In this document: positions 52,501 to 61,865 of the stretch, one piece after another
Numbering within the stretch: the first letter of the stretch is position 1
Layout of the letters: each line of letters starts with the position of its first letter
From: Cynocephalus volans
Taxonomy: Eukaryota > Chordata > Mammalia > Dermoptera > Cynocephalidae
NCBI RefSeq assembly: GCF_027409185.1
Contig: NC_084463.1
Span: 162,727,869 to 162,791,868, forward strand
Direction of reading: 5' to 3'
Length of the DNA: 64,000 nt
Notes under the pieces: model-generated
Database searches by the model: none
Told to the model about the DNA's origin: nothing
The model's input: only the letters and a program-made list of their open reading frames with translations
Translations under genes and position numbers: made by a program

Positions 52501-54973
52501 TACCTGTTGTTATTAAATGTGATAGGTTTCGGGCCGACCCCATGGCTCACTCGGGAGAGTGCGGCGCTGGGAGAGCCGAGGCCGCAGGTTCAGATCCTAT
52601 ATAGGGATGGCCAGTGCGCTCACTGGCTGAGCGTGGTGTGAGCGACACCAAGCCAAGGGTTACGATCCCCTTACCGGTCACACACAAACAAACAAACAAA
52701 CAAAAAACAAACAAAAAATGTGATAGGTTTCAAGAGCCAGAAAGCCTTGCATATGCCTTTGACCTAGTAAGGGCACTGCTGGAAATTTATCTTAGGATTT
52801 TTTTTTTTTTTTTTTTTGGTCTTGAAAAGAAACAGCTATCAGCACAGCAGGAGCTGCAGTGTTGAACTCTGAGCCACAGTTCAGTTCATCTCTGCAGAAG
52901 ACGTTCCCATCGCCAGGGACTGTGCAGGCTGTAGAACAGGCTAAGAAATATTAAGTGTCAGGGCCGGCCCATGGCTCACTTGGTAGAGTGTGGTGCTGAT
53001 AACACCACGGCCATGGGTTCGGATCCCTATATAGGGATGGCCAGTGAGCTCACTTGGGAGAGTGTGGTGCTGACAACACCAAGTCAGGGGTTAAGATCCC
53101 CTTACTGGTCCTCTAAAAAAAAAAAAAAAAGAAGAAGAAGAAAGAAATATTAAGTGAAAGGAAGTAAGACGGCAAAGTGAACGCTGCACACGCACATGCT
53201 CTGGTGACAAGGACACAAACATTATCCATGCGTGGTGGTGGGACAGCAGAGTCAGCCAATTTACTGGAGAACTTAGGAGGGGTTCTCTTTTTCCCATTTC
53301 AGTTACTATGATTCTAATGCTGTTTGTGCACTTAAAATCAAAGAGAATAATAAAAAAAAAAAAAGATGGAGGAACTAAAACCAACCCAATTTGTCCACTG
53401 GTCTCCAGGTCCCATCAGGGAGGGTGCTGTGGAGGGGATTTTTGCATTAGCTAGAAGGCTGGACTACATGCCTCCAAGGCTCTGGGGTAGACCCTCTGGG
53501 GCACCTGCCCAGCCATGTCCTTTTCTGTGAGAAGTGCCCCCTCAACAGCAGTCACAGCTGACCAGGCCAGGAGTTGAGTGCCTGGACTTTGCTGGCTGAT
53601 CAGATTCTCTCCAGAGAGTATACAGCCCCAACCCAGAAGGTCACAGTGGCTCTGGGCCGCCTCAGAGGATGCCACATGAGGGCACAGGCAAGTGGAGGGA
53701 AGGAGCCTGCACGAATCTGTTGCACGAAACCAAAACCAAATGTATCTGAGCCAAAGCTCTTGTGTCCTTTCCCAAGCCCGGGTCTCGCCCCCTTCAATCT
53801 CCCCCTCCCAGGCAGGCAAGGCCTCTCCCCAGCTCCCTGCCGCCACCACCCCAGCAAACACTAGGGCAGCTGGAGGCCTCATGGTCCAACAACCTCTGCA
53901 CCCCTTCGAGATCTGGGTGACAGCCCAGCCCTCACAGGGACGGCGACGTCGCACCTGATGAGCACAGGTGTGTAGAGCAGGGCCGCAATGGGCGTCACGT
54001 TGATGCCCATCAGCATCTTGCTGTCGATGTCGGGTAGCCCCATGTTGCCGTACTTCACCTCGCGGTAGGTCTCGTCGTAGTGCAGGATCAGCTGCATTTG
54101 CAGGAGGCCTGGGGACAGGGAGCCGGTATGGAGGGAATAGCCTGGCTCTGCGGGCGACCAAGCAGCGGCCGGGACGCCAGCCTCGCGGGGAGCTCCAGTC
54201 GCCAAAAGGACCCGATTCCAACGCCCGCCAGGACAGAGGGGGGGATCCCGGGCTGCGCCAAGCATTCAGCCAGCTGGTGGCAGCCTCGGGGACTTGAAGC
54301 CAGACCGTCCCTCCCCGCGCAGTGCTCCGCCGGCGCTCCCAATGCTGAAGGCGCAAACCTGCCGGGTGCCGAGCCCCCGCCCGCCCCCACGAAGGCTCCG
54401 GCTGGGACCCGGGGACCCCGCCCTGTGGGACACCCCCTCCCGGCCCCACGTGGGGCGGCGGCAGCTGCAGCGGCGATGGCGCACAGGGGGAAGTGAAAGG
54501 GGAAGGGAGGCGGGAGGCCGCAGCTCTGTCCCCGCTCCGGGGCTGGGAGCGAGGCGGGGGCGGCCGTACCCAGGTAGACGCCGTAGGTGAGCGCGCCGCC
54601 CGCGCTGGCCGCCAGCACGTTCTTGAGCACGCCCAGGCGCTTGCGGCGGTAGTAGCGCCGCTCCTCCTCCTCCTCGTTGTAGTCGGGGTAGGCGCCCACC
54701 AGCTCGTCCAGCTGCGGGCCACGCACGCCGCTCGCAGCCGGCTCGCCCCGGCCCGCGACCCCCCGGCCGCCCTCGCCCCGACCCCGCGCCCCGGCCCGCG
54801 CCCCGCCCCCGCCCCCGCCGCGGGCAGCCCCGACCCTCCGGGGACCGCGCCCCCTCGCGCTCCTGGTCCCCGCTCACCGGCGCCTCGGGCCCGTCGGGAA
54901 CGCCGAGCCCGTCCTCGTCGACCTGTGGCCCTGCGGCCCCCGCCACCGGGTAGAGCGGCGGCTTCGCCTCCAT
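46203..54973 (-). CDS. UNC93B1: UNC93B1, TLR trafficking chaperone, intact, 600 aa
   Basis: Multi-pass ER membrane protein that carries nucleic-acid-sensing Toll-like receptors (TLR3, 7, 8, 9) to endosomes. Eleven exons: 54878-54973 (ATG at 54971-54973), 54570-54711, 53955-54108, 51319-51480, 50974-51103, 50537-50630, 49870-49994, 49154-49336, 48455-48728, 47351-47469 and 46203-46526 (TGA at 46203-46205). All have AG/GT boundaries and matching phases. The N-terminal cytosolic part holds YNEEEEERRYYRRKRLGVLK. Hydrophobic segments follow (e.g. MLMGINVTPIAALLYTPVLI, VESVLMAVAFLAMLLV, LLGLLGLWLP). Likely N-glycosylation sites are NHT (about N250) and NKT (about N271), matching the two known human sites. 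The C-tail keeps the YRYL tyrosine sorting motif (about 538-541) and the acidic EEDNSDESDAEG stretch. Human length is 597 aa. The tail after DAEG (DRGAARGAGVEAEAQ) differs from human and is slightly longer. No disabling change is seen. Confidence 0.96.
52330..52513 (+). repeat. MIR SINE in UNC93B1 intron 3
   Basis: 'gcctggggcaagttatttaa', 'actcatggtttcttcatgtt', 'taaaatcagaaaacctac' and 'cttataaagtgcccaacac' follow the MIR order. The surrounding 52220-52830 has traces of an older L1-like element. Confidence 0.65.
52515..52731 (+). repeat. CYN-type SINE dimer with 16-bp target duplication
   Basis: Element 52531-52715 in UNC93B1 intron 3. It is flanked by identical aaatgtgataggtttc at 52515-52530 and 52716-52731. 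Starts 'gggccgaccccatggctcac', second unit 'gcgctcactggctgagcgtg', tail (caaa)n. Perfect duplication, so relatively young. Confidence 0.95.
52943..53156 (+). repeat. CYN-type SINE dimer with 15-bp target duplication
   Basis: Element 52958-53141, flanked by aagaaatattaagtg at 52943-52957 and 53142-53156. Two units with 'ggtgctgataacaccacggc' and 'ggtgctgacaacaccaagtc', then an A-run and (gaa)n. Second insertion of this family within 450 bases in the same orientation and intron. Confidence 0.95.
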
Positions 54974-55110
54974 GGCCCGAGCCCGACAGACAACTCGCCG
55001 CGGGTGCCCCGGGAGCCCCACGAGGAGCCCCCTGCCGCCAGCCGGTCGCTCGCCCCGCCCCGCCCCGCCCCGCGGGCCGCCCCCTCCGTGCACGCGCCCG
55101 TGTGAACGTC
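54260..55110. promoter_or_regulatory. UNC93B1: UNC93B1 CpG-island promoter
   Basis: CpG density is highest from about 54260 to 55110, covering exons 1-2, intron 1 and the upstream 140 bases. Repeated CCCGCC/CGCCCC Sp1-type boxes lie just upstream of the ATG at 54971-54973. No TATA box is evident. Transcription probably starts within about 100 bases above the ATG. Confidence 0.75.
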
Positions 55111-55285
55111 CGTGCGCGTGTTTAGGGGCGTGCGTGTGTATCGGGACGTGCGCGTGCGTGTAGGGGCGTGCGTGAGCGCGCGCGCGTATGTATGTGCGTG
55201 CGCGTGTTTAGGGACGTGCGTGGGTATAGGGACGTGCGCATGCGTGAGCGCGGGCGCGTGTGTGTAGGGGCGTGCCCGCGTGCGG
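55085..55285. repeat. GC/GT minisatellite upstream of UNC93B1
   Basis: Degenerate units of roughly 14-30 bases built from 'gggacgtgcg', 'gggcgtgcgtg' and (CG)n/(TG)n steps, for example 'gcgtgagcgcgcgcgcgtat'. Long alternating purine-pyrimidine, Z-DNA-prone composition within about 110 bases of the UNC93B1 start codon. Confidence 0.75.
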
Positions 55286-55344
55286 CCAGGGACTCGGCCA
55301 CCGACATGTGGTGAGGTTCCGCGCTATGGGGCTTTAGGAATTAG

Positions 55345-55475
55345 TTCACATCCCTGTGCCTCAGTGTCCTCACCCGTAAAACGGGACACTCGGACGACTT
55401 CCTAGGACTGTGGCGGAATTACTGAGTTAACGCAAAGCCTTAGAGAGTGCCAGGCGCGTCCTACGCTCCCGCAGT
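55345..55475 (+). repeat. MIR SINE
   Basis: 'catccctgtgcctcagtgtc', 'ctcacccgtaaaacgggaca', 'ttactgagttaacgcaaagc' and 'agagtgccaggcgcgtc'. Diverged, immediately beyond the minisatellite. Confidence 0.7.
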
Positions 55476-56673
55476 GTTGCCTTCGTCATCCCCGGCTCTA
55501 GCCCCGGGCCCTGCTCCGAGTGTCTGGGTCGGGACAGCAGTGACGCCCACTGGCTGCACCCCCAGCACAGGAGTGAGCAGCCCCAGCCCCTCCCACACCC
55601 CCTCCGGGCATCTGCAGTGGGAGCTCGGGCCGGGCCACTGGGAGGCGAGATTGTGGTAGCTGCTGGACTACAGTGGGCGACACCGCCACCTCCCTGCGTG
55701 GGGGTCCAGAGCCTCTGCCTGCCGGCTGGGTCCGGGCTGTGGCGGAACTGCCACTCCATAGTGCGTGCTGTCCACCTGCCTGGAACCACCTGGGAAGCTT
55801 TGTGAAATATCCGGAAAATACCCAGTTCCCCTGCCCCCTTCTGTTTCTTCTGGTTGGAGTGCCCTTCCTCCTCCTGCTTGTCTTAGGACATTTCCTTCCC
55901 ATTGTCAGCTCTCAGAATAAGAAGCCGTCCTTGACGGGGTGTTCAACCACTGCCCCCACCCCCCCACACACACATGCTATTTCCCTTCCGGTTTCCTGTG
56001 GTTTGATTGTCCTCCTGGGTGACTGATCACCATGTACCCCTCATGCAGAAGATTGTGTTGGGCACTTAGTAAGTGATCAGTAAACGTGACTGGATGGATA
56101 GACAAGTGAATGGATGACAAATACCCCCCCAACCCCCCAACACATAAGGGGTTCTGGGAAGGTGGAGGGCTGCACGTGGGTGGGCACGAATTTGCAGTGG
56201 CTTCAGGCTTTGAGGAGGTGGCACTTCCTCCAAGTGATGCCCAGGTGCAAATGTGGGTGAAGCAGACAGGTGGATTCAGGCAGATGGGTGCCTGGAACTG
56301 GGAGATACGGAAGGAGCCGGAGAGAGAGAGCAGGGCCCGAGGCACGGGGCAGGAGGCGGCGGGAGAGCAAGGATGCAGTGGGCACTGGGAGTCCCCCAGG
56401 CCGTGAGGCTATGAGAGGTCAGAGAGTGGACACTGAGGTACATTACCTTGGGTGAGGACACAGTTCAGAGTGTGGCCTGGAGGTGAGTGGTCATTGGGCA
56501 GTGACACATGGGGGAGCAGAGGGCAGTGGACTTTGAAGCCCCAGGAGGATTCGGTCCTGTAGAATTCAGTAGGCAGAAGATGTGGCCAGGAGACAGAGAA
56601 CCAGAGGCCTGAGGTGGGCAGTGTGGGCAATGTGGGCAATATTTGACTAGAATAATATTTCACTGCTTTGGGC

Positions 56674-57310
56674 TGTTAGGGAAAGAAATTATGGAAAAGG
56701 GATTATGGAGGCTCCAAGGAGGGAGAGAACTCCATGAATGATCCCCTACCCTCCCAGGAGCGAGCCCACCTACAACCACATTGGAAACGGGGCCCCTGTG
56801 CCTGGGTGGAGACCAGCGTCTGTTGTCCCTAATATTGGTCCTCAGGGCCAGCTTAACATCAGCACAGCCAGGTTAAGCAACTTGCCCCTCCACTCTCCCT
56901 CCCCTTTCCCTTTTCTGCTCTAGGAACTGGTCAGTGAAATTCCTCTCCTGGGAGGGGGCAACATGACTATTATCATCAAAGGAACGTCGTGGGGGCCGTG
57001 TTAGCCGGCTTGGGGCTGCAACACTTTGTACTGACATAGGGGCAACACTAATTAGAAGCCTATGCCCTAACCAACCAGACGTTAGCAGTCCACAAGGGCT
57101 GTGTCACCGTGTGACCACTGATTTCAAAATTGCCCATTACTCTGCTGGAACCCTCAAAGGTTTATAAACCCCCCTGCTTTCCTTTGTTCAGGGGAACTGA
57201 TCAGACTCAGTCTCCCCTCCACATTGGTAGAATAAAGCCTCCTGCTAAGCCCAAATAGCACCTTGGCTCAGGTCTCTCTCTCCCTTTTCTACGTCTTGCC
57301 GAACCTAACA
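56674..57310 (+). mobile_element. Solo LTR of a gammaretrovirus-like (ERV1) element
   Basis: Bounded by inverted TGTTAGG and CCTAACA. Contains a TATA-like 'gtttataaacc' near 57160 and AATAAAG near 57231, followed by 'ggctcaggtctctctctccc', a typical R-U5 layout. A shorter reading, 56999-57310 (TGTTAG to CTAACA), is also possible. No internal region is seen. A 31-base direct repeat surrounds the region and is described in the findings. Fossil. Confidence 0.6.
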
Positions 57311-57719
57311 CCTAAAGCCCGTGCCCTTCCCTAACTCATTAGACCCACTTCACTGCTTTGGGCTGTTAGGGAAAGAAATATCTAAACCGTGTGCTCTAGG
57401 GCTGGCAGCCACATTCCTCCCAGCAGAGGACCCAGGACAAGCCAGGAAGGAAAAGGTTGGGGGAAGGGCCCTCTTGCCACAGAATGCAGTCCACAGGGCA
57501 TCCTCCAGCCAGTGCCTGGTTCTCTCCGGGCACTGGTGTGGGAAGCCCCTCACCTGTCCTGCGCACACTCACTGTTTCCTTGCCTGCAAAAGGCAGCGCT
57601 CTCCTGGGTGGGAGTTATCTGCTCAGGGACAGAAGGAGCAAGGCTCATTGAAACAGTAGATGCCTTGGGCAGACCCAGAACTCAATGGTTTTGTATCTCC
57701 CACTGCAAGAGACCCTGTA

Positions 57720-58740
57720 CTAGTTAGCATTCTCCAGAGAAACAGAATGAATAGGATGTGTGTATATATACAAATTAAGAGAGATTTATTTTAAGGAATT
57801 GGCTTACATGGTTGTGGAGGCTGGCAAAGTCCAAAATCTGCAAGGTAGAGCGGCAGGCTGGAGTCCCAGGAAAAAGTGGCAGTTTGAGTCTGAAGGCTGC
57901 CTCCTGGCAGATTTCCCTCTTTCTCCAGGGAAGTCAGTCTTTTTCTACACAGGCCTTCCATTGATTGAATGAGGCCCACCACAGTATGGAAGACAACCTG
58001 TATTTGCAACCAAACAAGGCCTGTTGCCTGATGCACAGCAAGCCAGTCACTGACACTGGTCTTTGCAGCAGAGAAAAATGTTTATTTGCAAGGCAGCCAA
58101 ACAAGAAGACAGGAGAAATAAATCTCAAATCTGCCTTCTCCACACGAGAAGTAAGGGATATTTATGGGGGAGTAGTTATGGGTGGCGCAAGGCACGGGGG
58201 AGCGTGACTGGGTAAAGGGTGTGAGGAGTTCTTCAGTGATCTGCACGAGTGCAAGCCATCTGCATGCCTCTTCGTGGGTCGTGTGTTCAAAACTGGTGGC
58301 ATTAGCATGATCTGGAGGTGGAGTTTTCAGCCCTCTGATGTCAAAAGGTCACCCGGCAGACATTCCCGCAGGCTCAGTAGAGAGGTCTGCAGGCTCAACC
58401 AGTTTAGCCCAGTTTGTGCTGGGCCATGCTGACTCTAAGCCTCCTGCAAAACAACCATGGCACACAGTTTGTGACTTCTGCGCCAGAGGCGTTATCTTAA
58501 AAGGCAGACAGGAAGAAACAGAGTGAGAGGTTAGTTATGGAAATTTACTGAAAGAACAAGCAATTTCAATAGGATAAATTTTAACTGAAAAATCACCTGT
58601 TACACTTTATTCAGAGTCTACTGATTTAAATGTCAATCTCATCCAAAAAACACCTTCACAACAACATCTAGAATAATATTTGACTAAGTATCTGGATCCT
58701 GCAGTCTAGCCAAGTTACCACATAAAATTAACCATCAAAG
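57720..58740 (-). mobile_element. Ancient LTR-like interspersed repeat split by a younger LTR
   Basis: Left part 57720-57998 begins 'gtactagttagcattctcca' and 'gagaaacagaatgaatagga', with 'ggaattggcttacatggttg'. Right part 58601-58740 has 'gtctactgatttaaatgtca', 'tgtcaatctcatccaaaaaa' and ends 'acataaaattaaccatcaaa'. The two parts make one widespread eutherian repeat whose family name I am not sure of. Old fossil. Confidence 0.6.
57996..58600 (-). mobile_element. Solo LTR inserted in the older repeat
   Basis: 'gatgcacagcaagccagtca', 'ctggtctttgcagcagagaa' and 'aaatgtttatttgcaaggca' read as the reverse of an R-U5 region with a poly(A) signal. The shared acctgt at 57996-58001 and 58595-58600 may be a target duplication. 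About 600 bases; no internal part. Fossil, younger than its host repeat. Confidence 0.6.
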
Positions 58741-60504
58741 ACCCCAAGACAAAATCAAGAGGAGTGTGTTTTTAGAAACAGCCAGAAAGCAAAGGGCAGA
58801 TAGGAGGACAGCAGGAAGGTGACTGTAGGAAGCAGAGGTACACCCTGTGGGGAAGCCACCAGTATCGACTTGTGGCTGTCGGCTCCCCGTGCCACGCCCA
58901 CAAGGGCGATGTCTCATGCTCAGCGGGGTAAGAGCTCAACACTGTCAGACACTGACTTGCATCAATAGTGCGTGACTACTCCGGGGTCATGACCCATGCC
59001 TGTAAATGAGGTTACTCTAAAGTTTAGGGTCTCAGAATTATTTAATTTAAACCCCTGTGACTTGTGGACTCCTTCTGTGGTCTGTTTGTACCTTTTAATT
59101 TTAAATTGCTGTGTTAAAAGACTCATTTCATTTTTTTAAAACACCAACACAAAAGATACAAATCCAGATGTCCCAAGTTTAGTAAGGAGCAATTTCAGTC
59201 TTGTTAGTGTTCCCACGCGGTGACACCATATGAATTTGGGAAACAGGTACTTTCAGCCCCACGGCTCCTGAAATCTGCTGATGCTCGGGAACGCGGTCAA
59301 TAAGCGAGAAAAAACATCTCTGGAACAATCCAGACTTTAAATTTGGGTGTGACTGGCAACCTGCTCCAAGAGACAAGAGCTTTCAAATACTTGAGCAGAA
59401 GACCCCTCGCACTTTGGCTTCTGAGTAGATTTGGCCCTTGGAGGGGGTGGTGGCAGACAGGGCGGGAGAGGCCCGGGTTCTTCTGTTCCTGCCACCTCGG
59501 CTTTGGAGAGGCGCTTGGCTGTGGCTTGACTCCTCCAAGTTCTCAGTGTGTGAAGAGCAGGCCCACCATAGTTCTAGATTTCCCTGGGGGACCCTGACCC
59601 TCTGGGGTCCAGTGACATCACTTCCTCGCTTGTCCCTCCAGGCCTGGGGGTGGCGGTGGCTTGCTAGGGTTGCTAATCCTGGGGCTGTCTCCCCCTGACT
59701 GGCTTCTCCAGCTCTTGCATAGCCAATTCCCTGGACTGAATGTGTCCTACTCAAAAGACCCAGAGTGGTTTCTCTTTTGGCACGGAACCCTGACTGACAC
59801 GTCTCTTTCCAGAAAGGATTGTTCAGGTGGCTTGTGAAGTTGCTATCAGGGACCCTTGAGACTGCCTGAGAGGTGGGAATAGGGCCACCCAGATGGACAC
59901 ACCCGGTGTGACCCGCAGGATAGAAAACCCACAAAGGCTGGCACCCCAGCCCACCACCGCTCGCTGCCACATCCCCAGTGACGAGCAGCAGAGCCCCCTC
60001 GCTCACTGTTTCCAAGTGATTTTCTTAATAAATAATACAGTTTATTTTTTGTTCTCATGATGAACATAATAGATGTCCTGTACAGAAAAGCAAGCAAGAG
60101 AGAGCAAACATTGCTTCCACTTGGAACACCCTGAATCAGTTCCTCAGAACTCGGTCACCCTGCGTGGCATCCAACACAGCAGCATGCCGGGCACGCTGCC
60201 TGACCCACCTGACACCGCTTCCCTGGCACTGATGCTGCTCTGCAACGTTTTGAAATTAAAAACAATCAGGTTGATGCTCATTGAGTCTGGCTCACAGGCT
60301 GTTGGGAGGTCCCCGAGCTGTGGCGTGCCAAGGACCCTGCCCAGTGCCTGGCACAGCAAACATCCAGGAATCGGCGGCTGCTGCTTTCAGCTGAGACACG
60401 AGGCTCCCTGGAGTCGGGGGTGAGGGGCTCACCCAGGGCCAAGGACCCCAACCTGACTCCTACACAAGGAGGGCTCTGGGCACTCTGGAAATGCCCTGAG
60501 TCAG

Positions 60505-60680
60505 GCCTGGCTGGGGCTTTAGTCCCGTGTGTCCTTCTCACTGTGTGGCTCTGGCCGGGTCACTGCATGTCTCTGAGCCTGTGGTCTCAGTTGTAAAGCA
60601 CAGACGATAATGTCTGAGAATTGCATGAGAGTTTGTGTGAAGTGCCTGGCACCCAGTAGGCGCTTAGGAAAGGTTTGCTG
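60505..60680 (+). repeat. MIR SINE
   Basis: 'gtgtggctctggccgggtca', 'ctgcatgtctctgagcctgt', 'gtgtgaagtgcctggcaccc' and 'agtaggcgcttaggaaagg' in MIR order. Confidence 0.8.
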
Positions 60681-61174
60681 AGTGAGGGTGAAGGAGTAAG
60701 CAGCAGTCGCCGCTGCTCGTGGAGGGTCCACGGTGGCCTGGGCACACGCCCCCACGGCCTCTGACCTTGCACCTGGGAGGGTTGCACTGGCTTCTGAGGA
60801 GAGCCCACTCGGTGGAGGCAGGGGGGTCCTGGCCTTCAGGGCCAGGGCCTCGGGGACAAAGCCTGGGGCAGCTGCTTCCTGAGGAGGGTAGTGAAGGGGC
60901 AGGAGGGTGTTGACCTGTACCGGGCACCTGCTGTGAGCCAGCTGCCCTATCAGGTGCTTTCCAGACATGCCCTTGTTTCACCCTCACGGCAGCCCCGTGA
61001 GGCAGGTAGAATCAACCCCACTTTACAGGTGAGGAGACTGAGGCCCAGCGAAGCGACGTGACTTGCTCAGGTCACTTAGCAGGTGGGCTGAGGAGCCTGT
61101 CAGCAGGGGAGGCAGTGACATGCGCTTGGCAGGTCTGAGGCCCTTAGAGCCAGGCTCAGTAGGGGTCTGAGCGA

Positions 61175-61197
61175 GGGAATGAATGAATGAATGAATC
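61175..61197. repeat. (GAAT)n microsatellite
   Basis: About five GAAT units in 'gaatgaatgaatgaatgaat'. Short tetranucleotide run. Confidence 0.85.
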
Positions 61198-61679
61198 TGC
61201 CAGATGCCTTAGCTTACGCCCAGCCCACCCTGTCCTGCCCCTGTGGCCCGGAGAAAGGCCAAGGGTGCAAGTGATCAGGGACTTTTCACCAAATCCTCCA
61301 AAGGAAACAGCAGAGGCCCTGCTGCCAGACGGGGCCAGGGGAGGTGGGTACAGGGAAGCAGGGCCTGGCCCCCACCCCCACGGGTCCCGGCCAGGGGGAG
61401 GCGGGGAGGAGTCCCGAGCTGAGGGGCAGTGCCCTGGGCCATCCCCGGCTCTGTCCAGGCCTCAGCCCTCCCCTGCAGCACGGCAGGCAGTGCGGGCAGT
61501 GGGGAAGCCAAAGCTGGAGGCCCCGGCAGAGCATGGTGGAGGCTGGGGGGTCTGGAGGGCAGGTGGACTAGGCCTCCCTCCTGTCCTGGAGTCTGGGCGA
61601 TGGCTCCTGGCCTCCTTCAGAGGGGGACAGGGGACTTGGAATGGCAACAATTCCAGGCCCGCGCACGTGGATTGATTTA

Positions 61680-61865
61680 TTTCATCCTCACAGTCACTTG
61701 GGCACGTGTTGCTACTACACACCCCACTTCATAGATGGGAACACAGAGGCACAGAGAGGGTAAGGCACTAACCCAAGGCCACACAGATAAGAGACGGGAC
61801 CAGGACTTGAACCCAGGCCTCACACTTGAGGCTTCAGCTCCTCTGTGCCAGGTGTGGAGCTGAGT
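61680..61865 (-). repeat. MIR SINE
   Basis: Reverse MIR: 'catcctcacagtcacttggg', 'aggcacagagagggtaaggc', 'ccaaggccacacagataaga', 'ccaggacttgaacccaggcc'. Nearly full length. Confidence 0.8.

Noticed and set aside
53451-54722. Minus-strand open frame of 423 codons overlapping UNC93B1 exons 2 and 3
   Set aside because: It runs through introns in another frame from the real exons; a shadow of UNC93B1.
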